Source: Opitutia bacterium (GTDB lineage: Bacteria; Verrucomicrobiota; Verrucomicrobiae; Opitutales; UBA953). From it: a stretch of DNA of 6,825 nt. This document shows, piece by piece, positions 1 through 6,618 of the stretch. Made by a program: the position numbers and the translations under genes. The stretch spans positions 1 to 6,825 of the forward strand of contig CANHZL010000047.1 of NCBI GenBank assembly GCA_947465345.1, given 5' to 3'. A model generated the notes under the pieces. It saw nothing but the letters and a program-made list of their open reading frames with translations. It ran no database searches and was not told where the DNA came from. Positions within the stretch are counted from its first letter, which is position 1. Each line of letters starts with the position of its first letter.

Positions 1-780
1 GAGCGTTCAGGCGAATCATTGCTGAAGCTCTCTTTGGATGAATCCGCGCCTGATCTCGCTGCGGCCTCGCTCAAGGCCGTGGTCGGCTATCCTAAAGACG
101 ACGTCTCGACCGCACTTCTCGCCGGATGGTCGCATTACGCACCCGCCCGGCGGGATGCCGTCCTCGGCGCCTTGCTCGCCGTTCCTTTCCATGTGAAGGG
201 TGTCCTTGCCGCGGTTGAGGCCAATCGCCTGCCTGCCAGCGCCTTTACGGGCGTCCGCCGACGTCAGGTGCTTGCCGCCAAGGATCCCGCCGTGAGAGCC
301 CTAGCGGAGCGTCTGCTGACCGTTTTGGCACGTCCGGAGGCCTTGGCCGAAGCCACCAAGGCGTTGGCGCTGAAGCCCACGCCGGCGAATGGACCTGTCG
401 TCTTCAATGCCGTCTGTGCCACCTGCCATCGCTTGGATAGAGAAGGGCATGCGGTCGGGCCAGACCTCTTCGATATCCGTCGCCAGACCAAGGAGAACAT
501 CCTGTTCCATATCGTGAATCCTGACGCCGAGATCGCCCCGGCCTTCACCGCGTATCTCGCCGAGGCCAAGGATGGACGCGTCCTCAGCGGTATACTCGTC
601 GGTGATACGCCCACCTCGATCACCCTACGCGGGCCGTTAGGTGTCGAAGCGTCCCTGCTGCGTTCCGACCTCGCCAAGCTCGAGTCGCTGCCTGGCTCTC
701 TTATGCCGACCGGCCTCGAAGCGGGCCTGAGTAAGCAGCAGTTGGCAGATTTGTTGGCCTATCTCAAGGGGGAGAAGTAA
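1..780 (+). CDS. PVC-type c-type haem-binding protein, C-terminal part (5' end outside window)
   Basis: The reading frame is open from base 1, so the gene starts upstream; the first in-window start-like codon (TTG at 19) is not a credible start. The 259 visible residues begin with an Ala/Leu-rich, probably helical HEAT-like stretch (about 1-125). A mono-haem cytochrome c module follows: CATCH at residues 139-143 (haem attachment and His ligand), then GHAVGPDL and the NPDAEI and KDGRVLSGILV segments. SLMPTGLE near residue 235 gives the probable Met ligand. This order matches the putative haem-binding domain typical of Planctomycetes and Verrucomicrobia (TIGR02603-like), found at the C-terminus of large exported dehydrogenase-like proteins. 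The likely role is passing electrons from a periplasmic oxidation, often of a sugar, to the respiratory chain. The catalytic N-terminal part is not visible, so the substrate is unknown. The next gene is a sugar-type oxidoreductase in the same direction. Confidence 0.88.
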   Translation, partial: ERSGESLLKLSLDESAPDLAAASLKAVVGYPKDDVSTALLAGWSHYAPARRDAVLGALLAVPFHVKGVLAAVEANRLPASAFTGVRRRQVLAAKDPAVRALAERLLTVLARPEALAEATKALALKPTPANGPVVFNAVCATCHRLDREGHAVGPDLFDIRRQTKENILFHIVNPDAEIAPAFTAYLAEAKDGRVLSGILVGDTPTSITLRGPLGVEASLLRSDLAKLESLPGSLMPTGLEAGLSKQQLADLLAYLKGEK

Positions 781-787
781 GGCAGGC

Positions 788-813
788 TAGGGTAGCACGC
801 GGTGCTGCCCCTA
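788..813. terminator. Hairpin after haem-protein gene, possible terminator or repeat unit
   Basis: AGGGTAGCAC (789-798) pairs with GTGCTGCCCCT (802-812) around a 3-base loop, with one T-G wobble and one bulged C. T788 and A813 can add one more pair. It begins 8 bases after the TAA. No T-run follows, so it is not a textbook intrinsic terminator. It could act as an mRNA 3'-end stabiliser or be a member of a repeat family. An alternative pairing of GGCAG (781-785) with CTGCC (806-810) competes with it. Confidence 0.45.
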
Positions 814-839
814 CCTTGCACTTGCGGGGCGAGCAGGGC

Positions 840-860
840 GGGGTAGAAAAGGTCTACCCC
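840..860 (+). promoter_or_regulatory. Hairpin presenting the ribosome-binding site of the Gfo/Idh gene in its loop
   Basis: GGGGTAG (840-846) and CTACCCC (854-860) are perfect 7-bp inverted arms around the loop AAAAGGT (847-853). The right arm ends one base before the ATG at 862. The loop contains AAGG, the only Shine-Dalgarno-like sequence at a suitable distance. In the folded mRNA the ribosome site would therefore be exposed in the loop, while the stem sits at the start codon. Whether it tunes translation is inference; the pairing is seen directly. Confidence 0.45.
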
Positions 861-861
861 T

Positions 862-1959
862 ATGAGCCCTACTCGTCGTGAATTCCTCAGTTCCCTTGGC
901 GGCCTAGCCGCCGGTTATGCTCTCGCCCCCGCTCTGCGCGCGGCGGAAGCCAGTGGTAAGCCCCTCGGCCTCGCCCTCTGCGGCCTCGGCGGTTACTCAA
1001 ACGGCGAACTCTCGCCTGCACTACTGGAGACCAAGAACGTGAAACTGGTGGCGGTGATCACGGGCACCCGCGCGAAAGGCTTAAAGCTGGCGAAGCTCCA
1101 CGGCTTTGATGAGTCGAATATCTATTCTTACGAGCAGTGGGACAAGGTAGCCGCCAACAAGGCGATCGACATCGTCTACGTGGTGACACCTCCCGGCATC
1201 CACGCTCAGAATGTCGTGGCAGCTTTCGGCGCCGGCAAGCACGTCATCTGCGAGAAGCCGATGGCTATTTCCGCCGCTGAGTGCGATACGATGATTGCCG
1301 CGGGTAAAAAGGCCGGTAAGCGACTCGCAATCGGCTACCGACTCCATTTCGATCCGTATCACCAAGAACTTGTCCGCCTGGCCAAGACCAAGGAGCTTGG
1401 TCCATTTATGAAGATCTCATCGGCGAATGGCTATACACTCCGTCGCAAGTCCTGGCGCATCGAGAAGAGGCTCGCCGGCGGCGGGGCGCTGACGGACATG
1501 GGTATCTATTCGATTCAGGGGGTCTGCATGGCGGCCGACGCCAATCCTATCTCCGTTACCGCTAAGGAACTATCCAAGACCCAGCCCGAACTCTTCGTCG
1601 AAGTCGAGCAGGCCCTGGAGTTTCGCCTCGAGTTCGCCAATGGCGCCGTGGCCGATATCTGGTCGGGCTATGACGCCAACCGCGCCGAGTTATTCGCGGA
1701 AGCCGCCAAGGGTTGGTTCAAGGGAGAGAAGTCGGTCTTCGGCTATCGCAATCTTAACATTTCGACCTCGGCCAAGGGTAAGCTGGACTTCGGTATCTTC
1801 CGCCAGCAGCAGCGCCATATGGATGGCGTTGCTGCCGCATTCCGCGATGGCACCGAGGTCACCTGCACCGGCGAAGTCGGCCGTCGCGACATGGTCATCA
1901 TCGACGGCATCTATGAGTCGATTAAGACGGGGAAGAAGGTCGAGTTGAAGTACAGTTAA
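862..1959 (+). CDS. Tat-exported Gfo/Idh/MocA oxidoreductase, glucose-fructose oxidoreductase-like
   Basis: This is a complete 365-residue NAD(P)-dependent oxidoreductase. Residues 1-28 form a twin-arginine signal: RREFL at 5-9, a hydrophobic Ala/Leu/Gly stretch, and likely cleavage after the Ala pair at 27-28. A Rossmann fold follows, with the nucleotide loop GLGGYS at 41-46. The family signature EKP at 131-133 holds the usual catalytic lysine (Lys132). The C-terminal alpha/beta domain carries GGGALTDMGIY at 206-216; Asp212 and Tyr216 are in the places expected for the glucose-fructose oxidoreductase-like group. Folded export suggests tightly bound NADP and a periplasmic sugar or polyol substrate, but the substrate cannot be read from sequence. 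The ATG at 862 is chosen because it begins the Tat signal and has AAGG upstream. The gene lies 81 bp after the haem-protein gene and may be co-transcribed with it. Confidence 0.92.
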   Translation: MSPTRREFLSSLGGLAAGYALAPALRAAEASGKPLGLALCGLGGYSNGELSPALLETKNVKLVAVITGTRAKGLKLAKLHGFDESNIYSYEQWDKVAANKAIDIVYVVTPPGIHAQNVVAAFGAGKHVICEKPMAISAAECDTMIAAGKKAGKRLAIGYRLHFDPYHQELVRLAKTKELGPFMKISSANGYTLRRKSWRIEKRLAGGGALTDMGIYSIQGVCMAADANPISVTAKELSKTQPELFVEVEQALEFRLEFANGAVADIWSGYDANRAELFAEAAKGWFKGEKSVFGYRNLNISTSAKGKLDFGIFRQQQRHMDGVAAAFRDGTEVTCTGEVGRRDMVIIDGIYESIKTGKKVELKYS

Positions 1960-1981
1960 GGGCCAGAGTTAGGACCGGGGC
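1960..1981 (+). repeat. GC-rich 3'-end repeat, copy after the Gfo/Idh stop codon
   Basis: This 22-base element starts on the base after the TAA of the oxidoreductase gene. It matches the reverse complement of 2956-2977 at 19 of 22 positions, sharing GGGCCAGAG at one end and CCGGGGC at the other. Its GGGCCAG (1960-1966) can also pair with CTGGCCC at 2018-2024, closing a large stem-loop across the convergent spacer. Confidence 0.55.
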
Positions 1982-2002
1982 CTGGCTGGGTTCCTGCGGT
2001 AA

Positions 2003-2029
2003 GAAGCCTGATGCTTCCTGGCCCTAGCC
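2003..2029. terminator. Convergent-spacer hairpin plus 12-mer repeat copy
   Basis: GAAGC (2003-2007) and GCTTC (2013-2017) form a 5-bp stem with a 5-base loop in the spacer between the convergent Gfo/Idh and azoR genes. It is followed at once by CTGGCCCTAGCC (2018-2029), which occurs again exactly at 2971-2982. No T-run follows on either strand. A bidirectional termination role fits the position but is inference. Confidence 0.35.
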
Positions 2030-2053
2030 ATAGCCCTGGCTCAAGACCTTAAT

Positions 2054-2658
2054 TTACCAACCCTTCGCCAACTCAATGAGTTTCGCGGAGGCTTGGGTCA
2101 TGGCGGCTTCGCGTTCCTTCTCGCCGCTATTCACGCCTTCAGCGTGGACGAACGTGACGTCGGTGATGCCGATGAAGCCGAGAATCTTGCGCAGGTAGGG
2201 TTCTTGGAAATCAAAGTCCGTGCCGGCGACGAAGCCACCGCGGGAAGTGACGATGAGGGCCTTCTTGCCTTTGACTAGGGGCTCGACGCCTTCCTCGGTC
2301 AGCTTGAAGGTCATGTCCGTGCGCACCACTTGGTCGATCCAAGCCTTAAGGCAGGCCGGGATGGAGAAGTTATGCATGGGCGTGGCAATGAGCAGCGTGT
2401 CGCAGGCGAGTAGTTCGGCCGTGAGGGCGTCGGAATGGTGCAGGATACCTTTCATTGACGGATCGTCATGGTCTGCTGGGGCGAAGGCCGCGCCGACCCA
2501 AGCGTCGGAAATAAAGGGGGCGGATGATGGCCGACGTCGCGATGGGTGACCTGCAATCCTTGGAACCGAAGGCGAAGGTTCTGGATGAAGCCCGCAGAAA
2601 GTTTCCGGGTTACCGAGCGGACCGTGCGAGGCGAGGCGTCGATGTGCAGGACTTTCAT
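2054..2658 (-). pseudogene. azoR: FMN-dependent NADH-azoreductase (AzoR-type), interrupted by a one-base frameshift
   Basis: The coding sequence lies in two frames. The first half starts at the ATG at 2658-2656 (MKVLHIDASPR, the usual flavodoxin-fold N-terminus with FMN phosphate loop); a second ATG two codons upstream, at 2664, is possible. It runs to about 2516. The second half continues from SDAWVGAAF in the -1 frame, with TPMHNF, LKAWID, TSRGG and LGFIGITDV, to the TAA at 2054. These are the family's FMN-binding and C-terminal motifs. The switch lies in CCCCC (plus-strand G run 2516-2520). Adding one C gives 201 residues, the length of E. coli AzoR. The intact enzyme would be a cytosolic homodimer reducing quinones and azo dyes with NAD(P)H. 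As it stands, the first frame would end near 2452, giving a product of about 68 residues. It may be a true pseudogene, a sequencing error in a homopolymer, or recoded. Identity is nearly certain; the status is not. Confidence 0.85.
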
Positions 2659-2710
2659 CGGCATAAGGTATCCGCTGCTGAGGGGAAGTCAAAGGGGTGG
2701 ATTCCAAGCC

Positions 2711-2787
2711 AAGGGAGACCGGAAACCGGATGATTTGCTGGGGTGTACTTATACCCGCAGCATTGTCCCCGGTTTCCGGTCTCCTTT
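2711..2787. repeat. Long near-perfect palindrome, extended hairpin or cruciform
   Basis: GGAGACCGGAAACCGG (2714-2729) and CCGGTTTCCGGTCTCC (2769-2784) are perfect 16-bp inverted arms. A G-T wobble and two A-T pairs extend them outward to 2711 and 2787. Inside the 39-base centre, TGCTG/CAGCA (2736-2740, 2758-2762) and GGGTGT/ATACCC (2741-2746, 2751-2756) form a second stem separated only by one bulged G. GATTC (2700-2704) and GAATC (2789-2793) flank the whole. It lies about 50 bp upstream of azoR and downstream of cysNC. TTTT follows on the + strand, but no + strand gene precedes it. It may be a REP or MITE-like element, an attenuator or a termination structure. Confidence 0.75.
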
Positions 2788-2824
2788 TGAATCGATGCCG
2801 CTATGTCGTGACGCGGTCCCGACC

Positions 2825-2944
2825 CTACCTCATTCGGCCCTCTCCGTTCGTCCCCTTGGCCAGCGTCGCCTTAAGTTCGGCCACGAACTGCGGGTATGAC
2901 GGGACCTTGGCGCTATGGTCAGCGTCCACGAAAAACCAAACTAG
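2825..2944 (-). pseudogene. Remnant of the 3' end of an unidentified gene
   Basis: On the - strand a 39-codon stretch ends in TAG at 2827-2825 and is closed upstream by an in-frame TAA at 2947-2945. It reads like a real protein C-terminus: VWFFVDADHSAKVPSYPQ, then a helix-like FVAELKATLAKG. Most codons end in G or C, as in the intact genes here. There is no ATG at its head and no ribosome site; the only start-like codon, GTG at the FVD position, has none either. It is probably what remains of a gene whose 5' part was lost, with the repeat-rich DNA at 2951-3001 now abutting its broken end. I do not recognise the family. Confidence 0.5.
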
Positions 2945-2955
2945 TTATATTGCTA

Positions 2956-2982
2956 GCCCCGGCCCTGTCTCTGGCCCTAGCC
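2956..2982 (-). repeat. GC-rich 3'-end repeat, copy downstream of cysNC
   Basis: On the - strand, positions 2977-2956 repeat the element found after the Gfo/Idh stop (19 of 22 bases). The overlapping 12-mer GGCTAGGGCCAG (2982-2971) is identical to the - strand of 2029-2018, downstream of azoR. Relative to transcription of the preceding gene, each of these copies has the same orientation. Confidence 0.55.
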
Positions 2983-2984
2983 CT

Positions 2985-3001
2985 CCGACGCTTCGCGTCG
3001 G
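2985..3001 (-). terminator. Perfect hairpin directly after the cysNC stop codon
   Basis: CCGACGC (2985-2991) and GCGTCGG (2995-3001) are perfect 7-bp arms with a 3-base loop. On the - strand the hairpin begins on the base after the cysNC TAA, and its tip reads GCGAAGC, known as an exceptionally stable mini-hairpin in single-stranded DNA. No T-run follows (AGGGCTAGGG), so it more likely stabilises the 3' end or needs a factor for termination. Confidence 0.6.
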
Positions 3002-4894
3002 TTACACTTCCCAATCGTCGCCCTTGCCCTGGAGGAACTTGTCGATCGCACCGAGCACGAGGTCGACGGCTTCTTCTTGGGAGGTCTTGTCGGTCTTGAT
3101 ATGGACCTCGGGAGATTCCGGGGCTTCGTACGGAGACGAGATGCCGGTGAACTCAGCAATCTCGCCACGGCGGGCCTTGGCGTAGAGTCCCTTGACGTCG
3201 CGGGATTCGCAGACGGCGAGCGGGGCGTCGACGAACACCTCGATGAACGTGTGGTTTGCGAGGGCGGCGCGGGCCTTGGCGCGGTCGGCGGACAACGGAG
3301 CAATCAAGGTGACGAGTGTGATGTGACCCGTGCCAGCAAAGAGGCCGGCCACGGCGGAGGCACGACGGACGCTTTCGGCACGGTCGGCGGCGGAGAAGCC
3401 TAGGTCGCGGTTGAGCGAGACGCGGAGGTCGTCGCCATCGACGCGGATGACGTTGCGGCCGGCGTCGAAGAGACGGCGCTCGACGGCTTCGGCGATGGTC
3501 GACTTACCCGAGCCCGAGAGGCCCGTGAACCAGACGACTGCCGGCGGGTGGCCGGCGCGGGCGCCGCGTTCGGAGGCGGTGACCTTGCCGGAAGGGGCTT
3601 CGGACTTCGAGACCGCATCGAGGATGATGCCGCCGCCATGAATGCGGCCGCCTTCTTCGAGAGCGAAGCGACCCGTGATGGGGCACTCGCTGTGCAGATC
3701 GTAAGCGATGTTACGCGTGGCGCGGACGATCACTTCGCAGATGGAGTCGCGAGGGACGCTGGCGGCCTCCTTGGATTCGAGCGTGGAGGCATCGGTGACC
3801 TTGATGATCTTGGCGATGACGGCGTCGACGTTCTGGGTGAGCAGGCGCAGGCGGTAGGTCTTGTTCTGAACGAGGGGCTCTTTGCCCAGCCAGAAGATGC
3901 GGGCGCGGAATTCGCGGCCGACGCGGGGCTGGTTGGCCGGGTGGGAAGCGACCTGGCCGCGTTCCACGAAGATCTGCTCAGAGAGCGTCACGCTGGCGGA
4001 GCCGCCCGTACCGACGACCGAGCGGGATTCAGGGCCCGGCCAGTCTTCGAAGGTGCGGACCGTGCTGCGACGTCCGCCAGGCTGGAAGATAAGCTCGTCG
4101 CCGGGACGGATGGCGCCGGCTTCGACGCGACCAGCGATGATGCGACGGTGGTCGAAACGGTAGATGTCGGAGACCGGCAGGCGCAGGGGTAGGCCGGTGA
4201 GGTCGTCCTCGTGGGCGAAGTTGTCGAGGGCTTCGGTAACCGTCGGACCCTTCCACCAAGCCATCTTGGCGGAGCGTTCGACGACGTTCTCGCCGTGCTT
4301 AGCGGCAATCGGGATGAAGTGGACGGCGTTCAGGCCGAGCGTCTTCAGGAAAGCCGAGTATTCGGCGACAATCTTCTGGTAGGTGGACTCGGAGTGGTCG
4401 ACGAGGTCCATCTTATTCACCAGCACGACGAGCTGCTTCACGCCCAGGAGGGAGAGTAGGAATGCGTGGCGGCGGGACTGGTCCATCACGCCTTCCTTGG
4501 CGTCGATGAGGAGAAGGGCAGCGGAGGCGCTGGCGGCGCCAGTCACCATGTTCTTGAGGAATTCCTTGTGGCCCGGGGCGTCGATGATCGCGTAGGCGCG
4601 CTGCTTCGTGCGGAAGAAGATACGCGTCGTGTCGATGGTGATGTTCTGTTCCTGCTCTTCGATTAGGGCGTCGAGGAGGAAGGCGTATTCGAACTCCATG
4701 CCTTCGATGGCACAGTTCTTACGAACCTGCTCGATTTTGCCGTTGGGCAGGGAGTCGGTGTCGTTGAGGAGGCGGCCGACGAAGGTGGATTTGCCGTGGT
4801 CGACGTGGCCGACGACGACGACGTGCATCTTGCGATGGTCTTCGACGGAGGGAAGGGAGGTGCTCACTGGTTGGGAAAGAGATTGGGTGTTCAT
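3002..4894 (-). CDS. cysNC: Bifunctional sulfate adenylyltransferase subunit 1 / adenylylsulfate kinase (CysN-CysC fusion)
   Basis: This 630-residue fusion activates sulfate in the cytosol. The N-terminal CysN part is an EF-Tu-like GTPase that drives ATP sulfurylase with CysD. It has G1 GHVDHGKST at 29-37, G3 DAPGH at 105-109, G4 NKMD at 160-163, a G5-like IAAKHGE, and translation-factor beta-barrel domains to about residue 430. The C-terminal CysC part phosphorylates APS to PAPS. It has the Walker A loop GLSGSGKST at 458-466, DGDDLR at 486-491, LNRDLGFS at 494-501, and [12 protein letters not shown] with FTGISSPYE near 568-590. The ATG at 4894 lies 13 bp after the cysD stop. An in-frame ATG at 4957 would overlap cysD and add residues absent from the family, so I reject it. 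No clear Shine-Dalgarno site is seen, so translation is probably coupled to cysD. Confidence 0.95.
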   Translation of the reverse strand: MNTQSLSQPVSTSLPSVEDHRKMHVVVVGHVDHGKSTFVGRLLNDTDSLPNGKIEQVRKNCAIEGMEFEYAFLLDALIEEQEQNITIDTTRIFFRTKQRAYAIIDAPGHKEFLKNMVTGAASASAALLLIDAKEGVMDQSRRHAFLLSLLGVKQLVVLVNKMDLVDHSESTYQKIVAEYSAFLKTLGLNAVHFIPIAAKHGENVVERSAKMAWWKGPTVTEALDNFAHEDDLTGLPLRLPVSDIYRFDHRRIIAGRVEAGAIRPGDELIFQPGGRRSTVRTFEDWPGPESRSVVGTGGSASVTLSEQIFVERGQVASHPANQPRVGREFRARIFWLGKEPLVQNKTYRLRLLTQNVDAVIAKIIKVTDASTLESKEAASVPRDSICEVIVRATRNIAYDLHSECPITGRFALEEGGRIHGGGIILDAVSKSEAPSGKVTASERGARAGHPPAVVWFTGLSGSGKSTIAEAVERRLFDAGRNVIRVDGDDLRVSLNRDLGFSAADRAESVRRASAVAGLFAGTGHITLVTLIAPLSADRAKARAALANHTFIEVFVDAPLAVCESRDVKGLYAKARRGEIAEFTGISSPYEAPESPEVHIKTDKTSQEEAVDLVLGAIDKFLQGKGDDWEV

Positions 4895-4907
4895 CTTGTT
4901 GGGCGGC

Positions 4908-5729
4908 TCACATGAAGCCCTTGGCGCGGAGTTCCTGCATCGAGTTGCGACCGACATGGTCCTGGGCGCGACCGGCGCGTTCGCTGGTCTTGGTCAGCTT
5001 CAGTTCCTCGATAACTTCGTCGATGTTGCTGGCCGGGCTGTCGACCGGGTGCGTGATCGGGTGGCAGCCGAGGGAGCGGAAGCGCTTGCCGTTGCGGGCG
5101 AAGTAGAGGGTCGGGTTCGGGATGTTCTCGCGGCGGATGTATTCCCAGATATCGAGTTCGGTCCATTCGAGCAGAGGCTGCACGCGGACGTGGCCGCCTT
5201 CGGGAGCGGAGCTGGCGAACTGGCCCCAGAATTCCGGCGGCTGATCTTTGTAGTCCCAGTTGCCTTCAGCGGAGCGAGGGGAGAACCAGCGCTCCTTGGC
5301 GCGGGTCGGGTCTTCGTCGCGGCGAATGCCGGTGACGAGGGCGTCCCACTTGAATTCATCGATCGCAGCCTTGAAGGGGACGGTCTTGAGCTCGTGCGTG
5401 ACGGTGACGGGGTCGTGCGTGGCGTAGCCGATACCACGGCGGATGGCGTCTTCGTTGACGCGGACGATGAGATCGATGCCATGGATGACCTTGGCCTTTT
5501 CGCGGAACTCATACATCTCCGGGAATTCGTAGGTCGTATCGATGTGCAGGAGAGGGAAGGGGATCTTGCCGCAGAACGCCTTACGGGCCAACCAGATGAG
5601 GACGTTGGAGTCCTTGCCCATGGACCAGGGCATGCAGACGGAGCGGAAGTTGGCGAAAGCTTCGCGGAAGACGTGGATTGACGTCTGTTCGAGGCGCGTG
5701 AGGTGGTCGTTTTGAGCGTTGCGGGACAT
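4908..5729 (-). CDS. cysD: Sulfate adenylyltransferase subunit 2 (CysD)
   Basis: This 273-residue PP-loop ATP pyrophosphatase-family protein is the catalytic subunit of ATP sulfurylase. It joins ATP and sulfate to give APS and PPi, driven by GTP hydrolysis on CysN. Seen directly: the PP-loop SMGKDS at 36-41, ARKAF and [20 protein letters not shown] just after it, [14 protein letters not shown] at 134-147, and the C-terminal LGCHPIT and [10 protein letters not shown] blocks. It is shorter than E. coli CysD (302 residues), mainly because the loop before the RFRSLGC block is missing. The ATG at 5729 gives the expected N-terminus. The sequence before it is pyrimidine-rich with no Shine-Dalgarno site, and it lies inside a repeat copy. 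cysNC follows 13 bp downstream on the same strand. Confidence 0.95.
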   Translation of the reverse strand: MSRNAQNDHLTRLEQTSIHVFREAFANFRSVCMPWSMGKDSNVLIWLARKAFCGKIPFPLLHIDTTYEFPEMYEFREKAKVIHGIDLIVRVNEDAIRRGIGYATHDPVTVTHELKTVPFKAAIDEFKWDALVTGIRRDEDPTRAKERWFSPRSAEGNWDYKDQPPEFWGQFASSAPEGGHVRVQPLLEWTELDIWEYIRRENIPNPTLYFARNGKRFRSLGCHPITHPVDSPASNIDEVIEELKLTKTSERAGRAQDHVGRNSMQELRAKGFM

Positions 5730-5730
5730 T

Positions 5731-5902
5731 GGCTGAAGAAAGGTGGGAGCGGGTGGCGGTTAGCGGTTGGCGGTTGGGAGCGCAGAGAGGCTGAAGGGAA
5801 AGGGGGAAGCGGATGGCGGTTAGGAGAAGAGGGTTCAAGATGGGGGCGTGGATTTTTGAGGTTTTCCAATCCGCCAACCGCTAACCGCTAGCCGCCTAAC
5901 CC
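5731..5902. repeat. Repeat-filled cysH-cysD spacer: direct and inverted GC-rich repeats
   Basis: Two copies of a roughly 33-base direct repeat lie at 5731-5763 and 5789-5823. Both start GGCTGAAG and end in AGCGG(G/A)TGGCGGTTAG; the ends are 60 bases apart. An 18-bp perfect inverted repeat, GCGGTTAGCGGTTGGCGG (5756-5773), is matched by its reverse complement at 5871-5888. The right arm belongs to a tract of CCGCCAACCGCTAACC-like words to 5902 that runs into the end of cysH. The only A/T-rich part is 5852-5870. No gene is seen between 5730 and 5887. On the - strand transcript the inverted arms could close a loop of about 97 bases between cysH and cysD. Confidence 0.7.
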
Positions 5903-6610
5903 TTTCTTAGTATGGGTATGCAGGCCGCATTCCTTTTTATCGAAGCCAGGCCAGCGGCCGCCGCGTTCGTCGCCGCCTGAGGTGGGCAGGGTGCAAGGGA
6001 AGCAACCGATGGAGCGGTAGCCGCGGTCGTGCAGGACGTTGTGAGGCAGGCCGTGTTCCTTGAGGTAGGCCCAGACTTGGTCGCGGCTCCAGTCGACAAG
6101 CGGGTTGAGCTTCCAGACGTCGGAGTTATCAGGACGGGCGGCGAGCGAGAGCAGCGGCGTGACGGAACGCTCGGCGCTCTGGTCGCGGCGCATACCGGTG
6201 ATCCAGAGGTCGAGGTCGAAGAGTTTCTTGCCGAGCGAGTCGACCTTGCGGAGTTCGCAGCACTTCTCAGGGTCGCGCTTCCAGAGTTCGGCGCCGTATT
6301 GGGCGGCCTGCTGTTCGACTGTCTGCTCTGGGTGTACTTCCTCGACCTTAATGCCGAGGTGGGCTTCGAGCTTCGCCTTGAACTCGAGTGTCTCTGGGAA
6401 GAGGAGGCCGGTGTTGAGCGTGAAAGCCTGGAGCGGAATACCGGCGGTCTTAGCGAGGTGTAAGATGACGATGCCAGCGGGCTGGAAGCTCGTGCCGATG
6501 CCAGCACGGGCGCCGAAGGTCTCGTAAGCCCAGCGCAGACGGTCCACCGGCGCCAACGTCGAGAGACGGGCGTCGAGATCCGGGATGCGGTCTGGGTTTA
6601 GGTCGGCCAT
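5888..6610 (-). CDS. cysH: Phosphoadenylyl/adenylyl-sulfate reductase, [4Fe-4S] type (CysH)
   Basis: This 240-residue enzyme reduces activated sulfate to sulfite with thioredoxin or a similar thiol donor. A PP-loop-like fold carries GTSFQPAG at about 39-46 and NTGLLFPET at 66-74. The iron-sulfur cysteines are all present: Cys117-Cys118 (EKCCELRKVDSL) and Cys203/Cys206 (GCFPCT). The catalytic ECGLH is at 227-231. The four cluster cysteines are typical of APS reductases and of the Bacillus-type dual enzymes; E. coli PAPS reductase lacks them. Start ATG 6610 is chosen because it lies 8 bp after the upstream stop; the longer frame from 6664 overlaps that gene. The last residues (GLGG) and the TAG come from the repeat tract downstream. 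No Shine-Dalgarno site is evident. Confidence 0.93.
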   Translation of the reverse strand: MADLNPDRIPDLDARLSTLAPVDRLRWAYETFGARAGIGTSFQPAGIVILHLAKTAGIPLQAFTLNTGLLFPETLEFKAKLEAHLGIKVEEVHPEQTVEQQAAQYGAELWKRDPEKCCELRKVDSLGKKLFDLDLWITGMRRDQSAERSVTPLLSLAARPDNSDVWKLNPLVDWSRDQVWAYLKEHGLPHNVLHDRGYRSIGCFPCTLPTSGGDERGGRWPGFDKKECGLHTHTKKGLGG

Positions 6611-6618
6611 TGACTGAC

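Noticed and set aside
2659..2694. Possible azoR promoter on the - strand (TTGACT, 16-base gap, TACCTT)
   Set aside because: The -35-like box is good, but the -10 matches only 3 of 6 and would overlap the start codon region.
2697..3185. A 162-codon + strand open frame across the azoR-cysNC spacer
   Set aside because: It spans the palindrome, the - strand remnant and the end of cysNC. Its translation is Ser/Pro/Arg-rich with no domain, and no ribosome site is seen.
4608..5681. A 357-codon open frame on the + strand opposite cysD and cysNC
   Set aside because: It is antisense to well-supported genes, its composition mirrors theirs, and the translation has no recognisable domain. Long shadows are common in GC-rich DNA.
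5851..5870. A/T-rich stretch upstream of cysD as a promoter
   Set aside because: TTGGAA-like and A-rich words are present on the - strand, but no -10 box lies at a fitting distance.
5703..5891. A 62-codon Gly/Arg/Trp-rich + strand frame in the cysH-cysD spacer
   Set aside because: It is a translation of the GGTTAGCGG-type repeats and the antisense end of cysD, not a protein-like sequence.
5731..5902. CRISPR array
   Set aside because: There are only two imperfect direct copies, no uniform spacers, and no cas genes nearby.
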